The position numbers were made by a program, and so were the translations under genes. Shown here one piece after another: positions 21,738 to 32,611 of a DNA stretch of 64,000 bases. This stretch comes from Brasenia schreberi. Its lineage: Eukaryota > Streptophyta > Magnoliopsida > Nymphaeales > Cabombaceae. The stretch's first letter is position 1, and each line of letters starts with the position of its first letter. Location of the stretch: positions 11,378,501 to 11,442,500 of the forward strand of contig JAYKKT010000061.1 in the NCBI GenBank assembly GCA_036023115.1, in the 5' to 3' direction. The notes under the pieces are model-generated. The model did no database searches, was not told where the DNA came from, and saw only the letters and a list, made by a program, of their open reading frames with translations.

Positions 21738-24116
21738 TGTAAACACTCTAAATAAATTTTTCTAAAAACACTTTCAATTTTAGCTTGTTTTAAAACCTCT
21801 ACTTTAAAATGAGAATTTTAAATCTTTAAAATAAATATTTTAAAAATAAAGAGGTTCAAGTTAAAGCTGAAGGATAAGGCCCAAAGGATATGAACAAATC
21901 AGGCGAAGATCAAGAAGATGGTTGAAACTCACTTTGGGATTAAGTTCGCGAAAGTCAAGCCATGGAGCAAGGAAACGGATCAACTCGAGTTAAGGCACAT
22001 CTTCGTTAAGTCAAGTGGATAGCTTCACCAACTTAAACCTAGTCAAATTTGACTAAGATCTAGACTTGATTCACCTAGGCTAACCAAGACTCATGGCCTA
22101 GTTCTAGTCAAGTAACCTTAACTCGATCAAGTTGGATTTTTATCTTACCCATATCCACCCTACATTCTTTGGCTAAACTACAATTGAAACCCCATACCTA
22201 GCCTTGATCAAAGGGGCCGAACCACAAAGAAAGCAACACCAGGATGAATTGCAAAGTCTAGCCGATTTCACTTAGGAGCATCTAGGGCCAGCCAGCCATA
22301 GCTAGGTGCACATAGCTTGAACCAAAAACCAGCCCACATGGGGCTGGTCCAACTATGAATGAAGGGGACCACGTGACCTCACAAAGACCTTTGGGGCTGG
22401 GTTTGGATCATAGAGTACCTGCCCCAAGGAAGGGCCTAGAAGAGGCCCCCCTTGGCCTATAAATAGAGGCCAAGGGCGGGGACGGATAGCATCTTGCATT
22501 CGGAGCACCTTGGGCATTGGAGAGTGATTGCATTCCTTGGGGAATTCATGAATCTCTTTAGAGAGGAGTGGAGAGAGGGGAAGAGAGTGTAGAGAGAGAG
22601 GCAAGGGCTGCAAACATTAAAGAGTTTGAGTGAGAAAAGAAGAGAGAAAAAAGGGGAAGGTGAGGGTTGTGAGTTGATATTGGGAGTCGATCCTTGGAGA
22701 AATTCACGTAAGTATTCCTCCTCCTTTGTTTATTTCTATCTCTTCTCCATATTCAATTCAAAAGGGGTTGTATTAATGGAGCTTTGTCTCCCCCCATGAT
22801 GTAATAAGAAGTAGATGTACTGAAATTTTCACTTCTTGCTTATGCACTATAATTGTTTGTGTTCTTGATTCTACCTCTTTATATGTTATACAAATCTTAT
22901 AACTCCTAGTCTCCTCTATGCTTAAGCTAATTTATATATTTTCATTCCTTTCTCTTCAGCAATTTACTTTGGATGTTGTGTTGTTGCAATTTAAATTTGG
23001 GTGAGTTTGCATCACGTATATTGTAAAAATCAGAAAATCAGATTTTAGCATTCACGCATACATTGATTATTTTATTTTTAATTGCTCAACTATTGTCCAA
23101 TTAATCCAAAATTTTACACACAGTATCTACACATACAACCCCACTTGTAATAAAATTTTTGAGAATTTTAGGGTCATGCAACCACGTATTAAAAGGTCTG
23201 TAAGATCAGAAAAAATCTTAAATCGTTTCGATCAAAACTGTTTTCCTGCAACAAAGTCTGGGTAATCATCACATAACTCTGTATGTAGTTGTCCAAATTT
23301 GGTGAAATTGGTGTATTGGAAAACTGATATCTATAACTTTCCAACAAGATCAAGTGCACTAAAATCGGAGTTCTATGAACCAAGATACAGACCTATCTTT
23401 AGGTCTCTATATTTCTATGAAAGAACAGTTACGAGTGTCTGAGCAGAGACACTTTCCCGATTTAATTTTGTATCACTATAGCTCAAAAAAAAAAAATTTA
23501 GAAGCTCCACATGAGGGTCTAACCACTGTTAAATTCTCATGTTTTTTGGAAATTTCGAAGGTATTGGAATAAAATCAAAAATCAAGATATGAACAAAACT
23601 AGTTTCTGTTTTTCAGTACTTGATGAAATCTTATCTTCCAAAACATTTGGTGCACAAGTTGATTCACGTTTTCTCAAGTTTCTTATGAAGTGAATTTGAA
23701 ATCTCACCTACAAATCCTCAAAGCGCTTAGGTTGACCCTTGAGTATCGGTTTAAGAAGGCCTAAAGCGAAAATATCTTGCTTAACCTCAATCACCAAACA
23801 AGTCAGATTTATAAACTTTGCTAGTTTTGGAAACTAGCTGGCACGCTCGCGCAAGAAGTAGTTTTGAAAAGATTACTTTAAGTCTCTACATAGTCTTGGA
23901 GTGAAATTTTCACATCTAAAGAATTAGAAGGCCTAAAGCGAAAAGATCTCGCTTAGCCGCAAAAACAAAACAAGTCAGATTTATAAACTTTGCTAGTTTT
24001 GGAAACTAGCTAGCACACTCGCGGAAGAAGTAGTTTTGAAAAGATTACTTCAAGTCTCTATATATATACATACATATATATATATATAGGCTTGGAGTGA
24101 AATTTTCACATCTACA
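21738..24116 (+). repeat. Gypsy 3' LTR (2379 bp)
   Basis: Partner of 8567-10897, starting TGTAAACACT and ending ATCTACA. Compared with the 5' LTR it has a (TA)n expansion at about 24057-24088 and one interruption in the right stem of the TATA palindrome (22446-22479). Confidence 0.92.
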
Positions 24117-24120
24117 ACAA

Positions 24121-24172
24121 TATATATGTATATATATGTATATATATGTATATATATATATATATGTATGTG

Positions 24173-24212
<40 letters not shown>
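24121..24212. repeat. (TA)n microsatellite, interrupted
   Basis: ATATAT/GTATAT tracts immediately downstream of the Gypsy target duplication. Confidence 0.95.
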
Positions 24213-24213
<1 letters not shown>

Positions 24214-24372
24214 ATTGAATCATACCCACTATTGACGTTGCTCACTCATGTTTAATCATTACCTTGTAAGGACATGAGTATAATAAGATTGTCTTTAATT
24301 CTTTTCTAAAACTTCTTAAAACTTTTTAAATTATATTTATGCACTAAAAAAACAATGGGTAAACATGAATCG
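24211..24372 (+). repeat. (TA)n-anchored dispersed repeat, copy 2
   Basis: Starts TTGATTGAATCATACCCAC right at the end of a (TA)n tract and contains GGACATGAGTATAATAAG, AAAACTTCTTAAAACTTTTT and AACAATGGGTAAACATG. Colinear with 5443-5610 and 41834-41993. Confidence 0.6.
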
Positions 24373-25321
24373 TTGTGTCAAAGGTGGGCTGGATATGGTT
24401 TTCTTAATGGGAAATCTCTTTTCGTGCCGCTTAACCCTACCCTGTTCTAAGGTATTTTAGTGATAGGTTTTGTAGGAACTGGATGATCATATTTTGTCAA
24501 ATGCCGAGTGACAAACTCATATATATATATATAGCTGCCTTTTTGAACAAATTTCAAGTATAGGATGGCAAATTTGTGTTTCACGTCGTGCTTGCGTTGT
24601 GTCATTTTTGCATGAAAAAGGAAAAGGTAACTCGATGTTCTCACGGCACTTTGGGTGGGCACAAAAACCCAATTTTGGGTTGTATTTGTGCCGTGTCCAG
24701 AATTGCTAATAATTCGTACTTTGTGGTTGTGCCACTTCGTGTTCATCTCAAACACCACCAGATTTCTCTCAAGTCCTTCAGGTGGACACGACCACAGAGT
24801 TTTGGGGTCATGTTAACGTCCCATTTCATGTACCAGATTGCCACCCGTAATTAAATGGCTTGTTGCTTGTTCTTATGGAATTGTTTTGAAGGCTTCTTTT
24901 TATCTCACCAACATTTTCTCGAAAACTTCCCAAACTCTTGCTTTCGTGTTCGTGTTGGATAAGTTTCAAAACATCAGCAATTTAGTGTGCGTAGTGTTAT
25001 TTTGTGATTGCTTTAAAAACAGGTCAACCCGATCACAACTCAATTTTTTGTAATTCCGGGTTGACAAGAACATGGACTTTTCAGGTCATGTTCATTTGGG
25101 CCTCTAGATGTCGCAACTGAAATCGTCACCCCTCCTACAGAGATGCCTCAGGGCATTGTAGTAGTTGCAGAAATCTATGCTTGACACGAAGGTGGTTCGT
25201 GTTGAAGTGCCCGATATCAATAGCCAATACAGCCCAAGGCCCCCAAGTTGTGGGTTCAACCTTGAGAGTCCTATACTGGTCAGGGAAAGAGAGCACGTGT
25301 ATATAATATAAAGTGGGTGTG
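24373..25321. other. Unassigned intergenic DNA
   Basis: No gene or bounded element recognised. Confidence 0.4.
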
Positions 25322-25428
25322 AGCACGCAGTGTTAGCTCATCTCTCAGGGCTTTCCGATTCTTATGATGCAGGTGTCGAGTTCGATCTCAGCGGTGAGCA
25401 TGCACGCTCCTGTGTGTTAGGCTTCTTT
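25322..25428 (+). repeat. tRNA-derived SINE copy, plus orientation
   Basis: Reads GCACGCAGTGTTAGCTCATC (box A), GTGTCGAGTTCGATCTCAGC (box B) and GTGTGTTAGGCTTC tail module. It is tail-to-tail with the minus copy beginning at about 25429. Confidence 0.6.
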
Positions 25429-25828
25429 TTTTTTGTTAAAAGGGGAGACTGAATAAAACACACGAATGCACACCATGGGAATCGAACTCACCACCCATGC
25501 ACCCCCATCACCATTAACCACGAAATGGTAAAAGTGATCCTTCATGCACACCCAAAATGACGAAAAAAATTGTCTTGCTTGGATTGACCTGTTTAAAGCA
25601 CAGACAGGAAACGAAGACAAAAAAGGCTTCTTTTTTTTTGTTAAAAGGGGAGACTGAATAAAACACACGAATGCACACCATGGGAATCGAACTCACCACC
25701 CATGCTCCCCCATCACCATTAACCACGAAATGGTAAAAGTGATCCTTCATGCACACCCAAAATGACGAAAAAAATTGTCTTGCTTGGATTGACCTGTTTA
25801 AAGCACAGACAGGAAACGAAGACAAAAG
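25419..25828. repeat. 205-bp tandem duplication carrying a SINE head
   Basis: 25419-25623 and 25624-25828 are near-identical; I see one substitution (CATGCACCCC versus CATGCTCCCC). Each unit contains a minus-oriented SINE-like stretch (TTTTTTTGTTAAAAGGGGAG ... GGAATCGAACTCACCACCC). Confidence 0.9.
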
Positions 25829-26148
25829 GCAAGGACCTTAAACATGAAGGGAGCCTGCCCAAATGCGACCCTAAAACAAGCAGGTAACTTTGGACACCAC
25901 ACGAGAACCTAGCACAACTATGTACCAAATAAGTTTGTTTTCTTGTCCATACAAACTGACACAAAAGAATCGAGTTGTTTTCATATTGACCTAATTTTAG
26001 TGGAACACGAAATAACACGACTATAGCACAACCATAACATGAAAATCGCCACCCCTACCCACAAATTGGGATGGCAATATCGGCCTGACCTATTACCCAA
26101 TTTAATTGGTTTGCAAATGTTACTCGAAACTCAAATGTTATATATATT

Positions 26149-26518
26149 AGTTCATACTCAATACTCAATTGTACATCGTGTTTCGTTTTGCATAGTCCCA
26201 CCATTTCAACTACTAACCATAACCATTGTTTTTTATCACCTTTCATTACCCCTCCACTTATCGAAACTGTTTTTTACTACTCAAAACAGTCACTGCCACC
26301 ACCAAAACCACCTAAAAACCTATATGTATCTCCTTTTATGGTTTTATTTAGGTTTTTAAGTGGCTTTGGTGGTGATGGTGATAATTTTGATCGATGGAAG
26401 GTGGTTTCTGTTAATGGAGAAGTAATGAAAGGTGATTGAAGGTAACGACTAATGGTTGAAACAGTAGAACCATACAAAAAGAACTATTAAGTACAATTGA
26501 GTATTGTCTATATGAACT
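26149..26518. repeat. Foldback core A
   Basis: Outer arms TAGTTCAT...ACTCAATTGTAC pair with GTACAATTGAGT...ATGAACTA, and the interior CCACCACCAAAACCACCTAAAAACC pairs with GGTTTTTAAGTGGCTTTGGTGGTG. (TA) tracts border both ends. Confidence 0.75.
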
Positions 26519-26924
26519 ACTTATTATATATATATATATATATGCATGTATGTATGTAAATTTTTAGAATATGTATATGAGGTCAATATGAAAGGTGATA
26601 TTATACATGTATATATGTATATGTATTTGTGTGTCCATGTGTGCATGTTGAAGAGAAAGTAAATTTTTAGAATTTCAACTATACGAGGTCAATAATTGTA
26701 ATTTATTTGAATTATATTTATGAATGACAGAAATTTAACTAAAATAATTTTAATTTTAAAAAACTATTACAGTGGGAAGCGAGTTATGGTAGCCCACAAA
26801 TTATTGACCTCACCTATGGGACCTTAACCGATCTCACACAAAACAAGGTGGAGATTACCCAATTTAATTGGTATGCAAATGGAGCTCAAAACTCAAATGT
26901 TATAGTACTTTATGATTCATTGTG

Positions 26925-27248
26925 CATGGTTCTCCCATTTCAACTACTAACCACTGTTTTCTATTACCTTCCATTACCCCTCCACTTATCGAAATTGTTT
27001 TTTTACTGCTCAAAACAGTCACTGCCATCAACAAAACCACCTAAAAACCTATATATATCTCCTTTTGTGGTTTTATTTAGGTTTTTAAGTGGCTTTGGTG
27101 GTGATGGTGATAATTTTGATCAATGGAATGTGGTTTTTGTCGGTGGAGAAGTAATGAAAGGTGATTGAAGGTAATGACTAATGGTTGAAATGGTAGAATC
27201 ATACAAAATGAACCATTAAGTACAATTGAGCATTGTCTGTATGAACTA
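26925..27248. repeat. Foldback core B
   Basis: Same arms as core A, with a shortened left end (starts near CATTGTGCATGGTTCTCCC). Right arm ends GTACAATTGAGC...ATGAACTA. Confidence 0.7.
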
Positions 27249-27576
27249 CTTATTACATATATATATATATATGCATGCATGTATGTATATATTATACATG
27301 TATATATGTATATGCATTTGTGCGTCCATGTGCATGTTGAAGAGCAAGTAAATTTTTAGAATTTCAACTATATGAGGTCAATAATTGTAATTTATTTGAA
27401 TCATATTTCTGAATGACAGAAATTTAACTAAAATCATTTTAATTTGAAAAACTATTATAGTGGGAAGGGAGTTATGATAGCCCACAAATTATTGGCCTGA
27501 CCTATGGGACCTTCACAAAACAGGGTGGAGATTACCATTTTTAATTGGTTTGCAAATGGAGCTCGAAACTCAAATG

Positions 27577-27635
<59 letters not shown>

Positions 27636-28007
27636 AGTTCATAATCAATACTCAATACTCAATTGTACTTCATAGTTCGTTTTACTTGGTTCCACCGTTT
27701 CAATTACTAACCAAAGTTTTCTATCATCTTTCATTACCCCTCCACTTATCGAAACAGTTTTTTACTACTCAAAACAGTCACTGCCACCACCAAAACCACC
27801 TAAAAACCTATATGTATCTCCTTTTATGGTTTTATTTAGGTTTTTAAGTGGCTTTGGTGGTGATGGTGATAATTTTGATCGTTGGAAGGTGGTTTCTATT
27901 AATGGAGAAGTAATGAAAGGTGATTGAAGGTAATGACTAATGGTTGAAACAGTAGAACCATACAAAACGAACCATTAAGTATAATTGAGTATTGTCTATA
28001 TGAACTA
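27636..28007. repeat. Foldback core C
   Basis: Same arms as core A. The left edge follows a 55-bp (TA)n run and the right edge precedes a 60-bp (TA)n run. Confidence 0.75.
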
Positions 28008-28009
28008 CT

Positions 28010-28076
<67 letters not shown>

Positions 28077-28107
28077 GTATGTATATATTATACATGTATA
28101 GATGTAT

Positions 28108-28227
28108 CTTAGTGGGCGCGCCCTGACAGTGTTAGTAGTACCCACACTATAGGGGTTCTTTTGTAGCTAGCACAAAAGGGTGTAAGCTCCCACGGGGCAG
28201 TAAGGGTCACTGAGTTTCGTAAGGAGT
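28108..28227. repeat. ~120-bp insertion in array unit 3
   Basis: GC-richer block (starts CTTAGTGGGCGCGCCCTGAC, ends GTTTCGTAAGGAG) absent from units 1 and 2, where GTATATGTATTTGTG is continuous. Origin unknown. Confidence 0.65.
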
Positions 28228-28681
28228 ATTTGTGTGTACATGTGTGCATGTTGAGGAGCAAGTAATTTTTTAGAATTTCAACTATATGAGGTCAATAATT
28301 GTAATTTATTTGAATTATATTTCTGAATGAAAGAAATTTAACTAAAATAATTTTAATTTGAAAAAACTATTATAGTGGGAAGCGAGTTATGGTAGCCCAT
28401 GTACATGTCCCCTGACTCATGTGGAAAAAAGAAAAAAATAGACTCAAACCAATATCCTTACAGGGCACAAAATTGAGCTTTGGGTCTGAAGTATAAGTGT
28501 AACCGTATAAGGTCCTCAATCCGAGCCATTTTTTTCATTAAAAAGGAGAATTTTATTGAACCATGAAATGTTGTACAAAGTACATATAGAAACAATTCAC
28601 TAAACTCAAACCAATTACTTCTTACACAATGGGCTCAGGTAATGGTATGTTTCAAAATTCATTTGCTCCTTGAATGAGATG

Positions 28682-28850
28682 TGTAAGAAAAGCATACGCA
28701 GGTATATTGCAGTGGATGAAACTATTTTATTATAGGAACCTCTCATGATATAATTATGCCATCATAATAAACAAAGTTTACATTAGAGATGAGACAAGAA
28801 GAAATCTGCTTTCATCCATTGCTAACATACCTGCGTATGCTTTTCTTACA
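28682..28850. repeat. 169-bp inverted-repeat element
   Basis: Perfect terminal inverted repeats TGTAAGAAAAGCATACGCAG(GTAT) at 28682-28705 and 28827-28850; pairing continues less perfectly inward (GTGGATGAAA against TTTCATCCAT). No target duplication found. Confidence 0.7.
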
Positions 28851-30900
28851 TATATCAGAGCGAGCATAGTCACTGAGAGCCTGTGGGTAGTGGCAGACTC
28901 ACCCAAAGTGGTGGGTATTCAACCAGAGACAATATCAAGCTATCGTTCCATCAGAAATGGTCTTTTGTATTTTCTAGTTCTCTATATCACATGATGATGT
29001 GTTCGTTGCTGCGCTGTGTTGCGAACAAGTGCACCATCAAGCTATTATGAGGGATATGTTGTGGAGATCTGTTGTCACTGCACAACTGAAAGCGTTGTTG
29101 TTGTACTCTTAATTATTGTGTTGTGATCTATGCTACTTATGGCTTGCGGTTGAACGGACCCAAACCACTTGCTGAGGAGAGAAGGCTCTTCTCTGTTGTG
29201 TGTTTAAAAAGGTGTTTTGTGCATGTAAAGGCTTAGGGTTTTCTTTAATGAGGAGACAAAAGCCGGATATACCCGCCATAGAAATAAGCTCACACCCTCA
29301 ATAGAAATCAAACTCGCAAACTCCCTCAATCTGGTGGAATCGAGATTTGTATCACGGATGAAGTTCGAAGCATTTCAAAAATCGTAAGAAAGCGTTGCTT
29401 GATTGAAGGCGTTATTTGAACAACGACGTCTTGGATCAACCAGCCAATTTTTTCCTGCCGTGTGATTCCTCCTCGTATACCAGCAACAGCTTGGTTGGTG
29501 GCTAATCTCTGCATCACGAACATCAGCCTCTCCAAGGTATTGCTGCAACAGCAATACACGACTATTGGAGGGAAAGGTTATGAAAGAAAGCGAGGCTCCT
29601 CGTTACTTTGATTGCTGATTCTAAGAAATTAGGGCGGTGGATTGATCCTTTGTCACGGGTAAGATTCACATATGAGGTCCAAACTCGAACCAAGAGAGTT
29701 GGTGATGGATATTGAGAGAAATCTATCCGTTTTGCAACAAACAAATAGAAGAGGATGTGGAGGTGTCCTCTCTGCTTGATGGAGATCCACAGTTGCAGAA
29801 ACACTTTCTCATTTGTATATTGCTACTATCAATGATTCTTGAGGATTCACAAGGTTTGTGAATGCTAGAGATAGAAATACAGCGAAGCCATTGCACTTGG
29901 CTACTCCGACAAGAAGGCTTGGCTGTGTCCACACAAAAGGGGCTTGTTTGTGCATCGACAAACTTAAGAAAGGGCAACACCACAACTTGCTTGGTTGTGT
30001 GTCAGAAGTAGCCTAGGTGTGTTCGTTCCAACTTAATTAGTTCCGTTCGCGGTATTTATTGGATCGATTGCTTGGCCTCTCTTTATGAGATCATATTGTT
30101 TGTGAGACAAACCTTTATCATTTTTAATCAAATCTGTGTTGAAAAAGATTCTTTTAAAAAATTTCAACTTAACTTTATAATTGTTTTGTTAATTATAAAT
30201 TAATCATATACCAAAATTTGATCATTCTTTTGGATTCTCTTATTCTTGGATTCACAGAGTTATGTTTGGGCTTATGAGTTATTTAAGGGCCTTAGTGTCT
30301 TGATTGACTTGTGATTGTATGGAAGATTCGAGTTTACCCTTAAAGCTTGAGTTTGAACTTAGCCTTAAAGCTTATTTATGAATGGTTTGAGTTTAACATT
30401 AAAGCTCGGGTTTGAGCTTAGTCTTAAAGCTTTATTTTTTATGGTTTAAATTCTATTTTAAGCTTAGTTGGTGTTTGTTATCGGATTGATGAATCTTGGC
30501 CTTTTGTAATGTCGCTAGTTATTGTAACTCATGAACTTATTTATTGTATTAGAGAATCTCACTTAAGTGATTAATACTTTTTTATTAAAGAAATACTTTC
30601 TCGTGCTTTTAACAAAATATTTTGAAAATTTCATTTAAGTCTTAGGATCTTGCTTTATGTAAGATTAGAAATTTCTTAGGTTTTAAATTTGTATTATTAT
30701 ATTTTTACGATCTTAATTACTTTTATTGAAATATTATACTTCAAGTTTTGTTATAGGTATTAAAAGGAAAGCATTCGAGAGTTTGAAAACGGAATACAAA
30801 AACTACCATGTTGAGTTGCATATGGTTTCATTACTCTCAGCTTCACGATTCTGGTTTTTTCGGAAAGCCTTGGTGAAATCACCGTGAGTTTGAGGAAGGT
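28851..30900. other. Unassigned region with short direct repeats
   Basis: Only short frames on the minus strand (for example 29326-29559 and 29723-29983) that I cannot tie to a family. At about 30330-30450 two ~70-bp imperfect repeats carry GAGTTTAACATTAAAGCT and GAGCTTAGTCTTAAAGCTT. It may be an old LTR element, but no LTR pair was found. Confidence 0.35.
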
Positions 30901-31092
30901 GTTAAAAATATATAAGATATAATTTCTCTTTTATACTTATCCTAATATGTCGGAGTAGTATTGTAATACTGACAAACTTGATGTTGTCTCTAGTCAAACA
31001 CCCACCTCTTTCGATGACTCTGACAATATTACAATACTGTTCTACCTATTAAAGTAAGTATAAAGAGAAATTATATCTTACATATTTTCAAC
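30901..31092. mobile_element. 192-bp foldback MITE with 5-bp target duplication
   Basis: Arms of about 74 bp: GTTAAAAATATATAAGATAT... on the left, and its near reverse complement ...ATATCTTACATATTTTCAAC on the right, with a spacer of about 44 bp. AAGGT flanks both sides (30896-30900 and 31093-31097). Superfamily unassigned. Confidence 0.75.
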
Positions 31093-32400
31093 AAGGTGAG
31101 ACTCGAGGGTGACAACTCTTGTATCACACCTGATGTTGCAGGACAACGATAGATCGATGAGATGAGTCAAAAGTTATTAGACACACAAAGGGAGCTTAAC
31201 CATCTCGAGAAAGGTCTATAAATAATAATTGTTATTTACGAGATCAATAACAATTACATCTCTTTCTGGTTTTTTCCTATTTTTTTAGGAATAAATTTAA
31301 CTTGGCTTCCCAACATTTATTCAAATACGACAGGACTATGCCTTGCTTGTCGTCTCCTTACTCAAGCATTAGGAGCGACTCATATGACACTATGAATACG
31401 CTGTCATATTTGTAAGAACTCATTTCCATAACACTCTCCCATAGTTGCTTGTTAGAAAACAGATTTCCATATCATCTAATAGGAGGGTGGAAAAATACCT
31501 GGTCATTCAACAGGTTGAAGCTGCAAAATACGATTAGCAATGGATGTTGTGAAGGAACTACGAACTAATTCTTCACCGACCAGGCTCCATTTGCTGATTT
31601 TAATTGATTGAACACCATCAGATACTCATTTTGCCTATCATCTTCCGGTACTTTATATATTTGAAAGCTCCCCAGGAAGCCATGAATCCTGCAATATATC
31701 TACGGAATGATCATCTCCAACCCATCCTGCAGGACCACAAATGAGAATCTGAAGATCAATAATGGAGGTGAACTTCTGGATACCTTTTCTTTTAGGAGTT
31801 TCTTAGGCACGCATGAGTCACTACGATGGCTCCACATCTTGTTGGACTGTAGTACGTTTATCTGTCGTTTCATCGGTCAGCGGAGCTGCAGTGGCTCCCT
31901 GCTAATAAAATAAAAAACCTTTTTGGCACAATGCTGAAAGCTTGGTCATACCTTTACAAGATTCCCTTGTTTTTCCCCCCCTTATATTATATGCAATGAA
32001 ACATCATTTTCCATCACCTATGCATTGATAACCAACTGAAAACGATTAAATTTCTAGTATCAAAAAGATAAAATAGAAAATATTTTCTCCGGTTCTCATT
32101 GAAAGACTTAAAATTCAAAGCTCATTGAAGTGCCCATCATTTTCTCGAGTGACGCGTGACAAATGAGATGCATGACTGACATAAGCGATCATGAATGGCG
32201 ACCAAGGATCGATCTATTGGGCGACCCACTTAGTGAGGAGAAGGGCTTCATTTTGGTTTTGCTTAATCCTGCGTATATTAAGAGATTAAGACATTATGAC
32301 TTGTGAAAATGTCGTAACAAGGTAGCGAGTGATTAAATGTCTTTTAATTATTTATTTCGTAAAAACACTTTTCTGAATCATGTATTCTAAGGAAACAAGT
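31093..32400. other. Unassigned DNA upstream of the amine oxidase gene
   Basis: No gene found. The last few hundred bases are presumed promoter. Confidence 0.4.
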
Positions 32401-32404
32401 TTCT

Positions 32405-32416
32405 TATATAAATAAA
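32405..32416 (+). promoter_or_regulatory. TATA box of the copper amine oxidase gene
   Basis: TATATAAATAAA about 200 bp before the ATG. A (GA)n run at 32576-32606 lies in the presumed 5' leader, a composition common in plant leaders. Confidence 0.6.
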
Positions 32417-32572
32417 TGTGTGTGAGAGAGAGAGAGTGTCCAAAGGAAAAACTATTAAGGTTTTCTTTTTATAAATCATACACCCACAACTTGTGGGAGT
32501 TCCAAAATAAGGACGAGGGAGTGTTGGCTCTTTTACAACCACATTTCCTCCTCTCCTGTATCTTCAAATACT

Positions 32573-32607
<35 letters not shown>

Positions 32608-32611
32608 AGCC

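Larger units (their letters stand above)
8562..24121 (+). mobile_element. Tat-like Ty3/Gypsy LTR retrotransposon, decayed, with nested insertion
   Basis: LTRs at 8567-10897 and 21738-24116 start TGTAAACAC and end ATCTACA, and the 5-bp direct repeat ACAAT flanks the whole (8562-8566 and 24117-24121). A polypurine tract AAAGAGGGGCA directly precedes the 3' LTR. Domain order on the plus strand is gag, protease, Lys-rich linker, RT, RNase H, a second RNase H, integrase, which is the order of the Tat lineage. All reading frames carry several stops and frameshifts, many explainable as C-to-T or G-to-A changes (Trp to TAG, Gln to TAA), so it is dead. A 3-kb inverted fragment of a related element (11897 to about 14945) splits gag. 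The exact target duplication shows that, whatever happened inside, the outer element inserted once as a unit. Confidence 0.93.
26058..28400. repeat. Three-unit direct tandem array with foldback cores
   Basis: Units at about 26058-26792, 26793-27480 and 27481-28400. Each has TTTAATTGGT(T/A)TGCAAATG near the start, a central foldback of about 330-370 bp, a (TA)n tract of variable length, and a TTTTTAGAATTTCAACTATA...GGGAAG(C/G)GAGTTATG(G/A)TAGCCCA end. Unit 3 is longer because of a (TA)n expansion and an insertion at 28108-28227. Confidence 0.85.

Noticed and set aside
26058..28400. CRISPR array or centromeric satellite
   Set aside because: Eukaryotic DNA with three long units; neither spacer-repeat structure nor enough units for a centromeric array.
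28682..28850. MicroRNA precursor
   Set aside because: Fold shape alone is not evidence; terminal perfect repeats look like transposon ends and no expression data are available.
29326..29983. Minus-strand frames as a host gene
   Set aside because: Short, unrelated to any family I know and without plausible splice structure.
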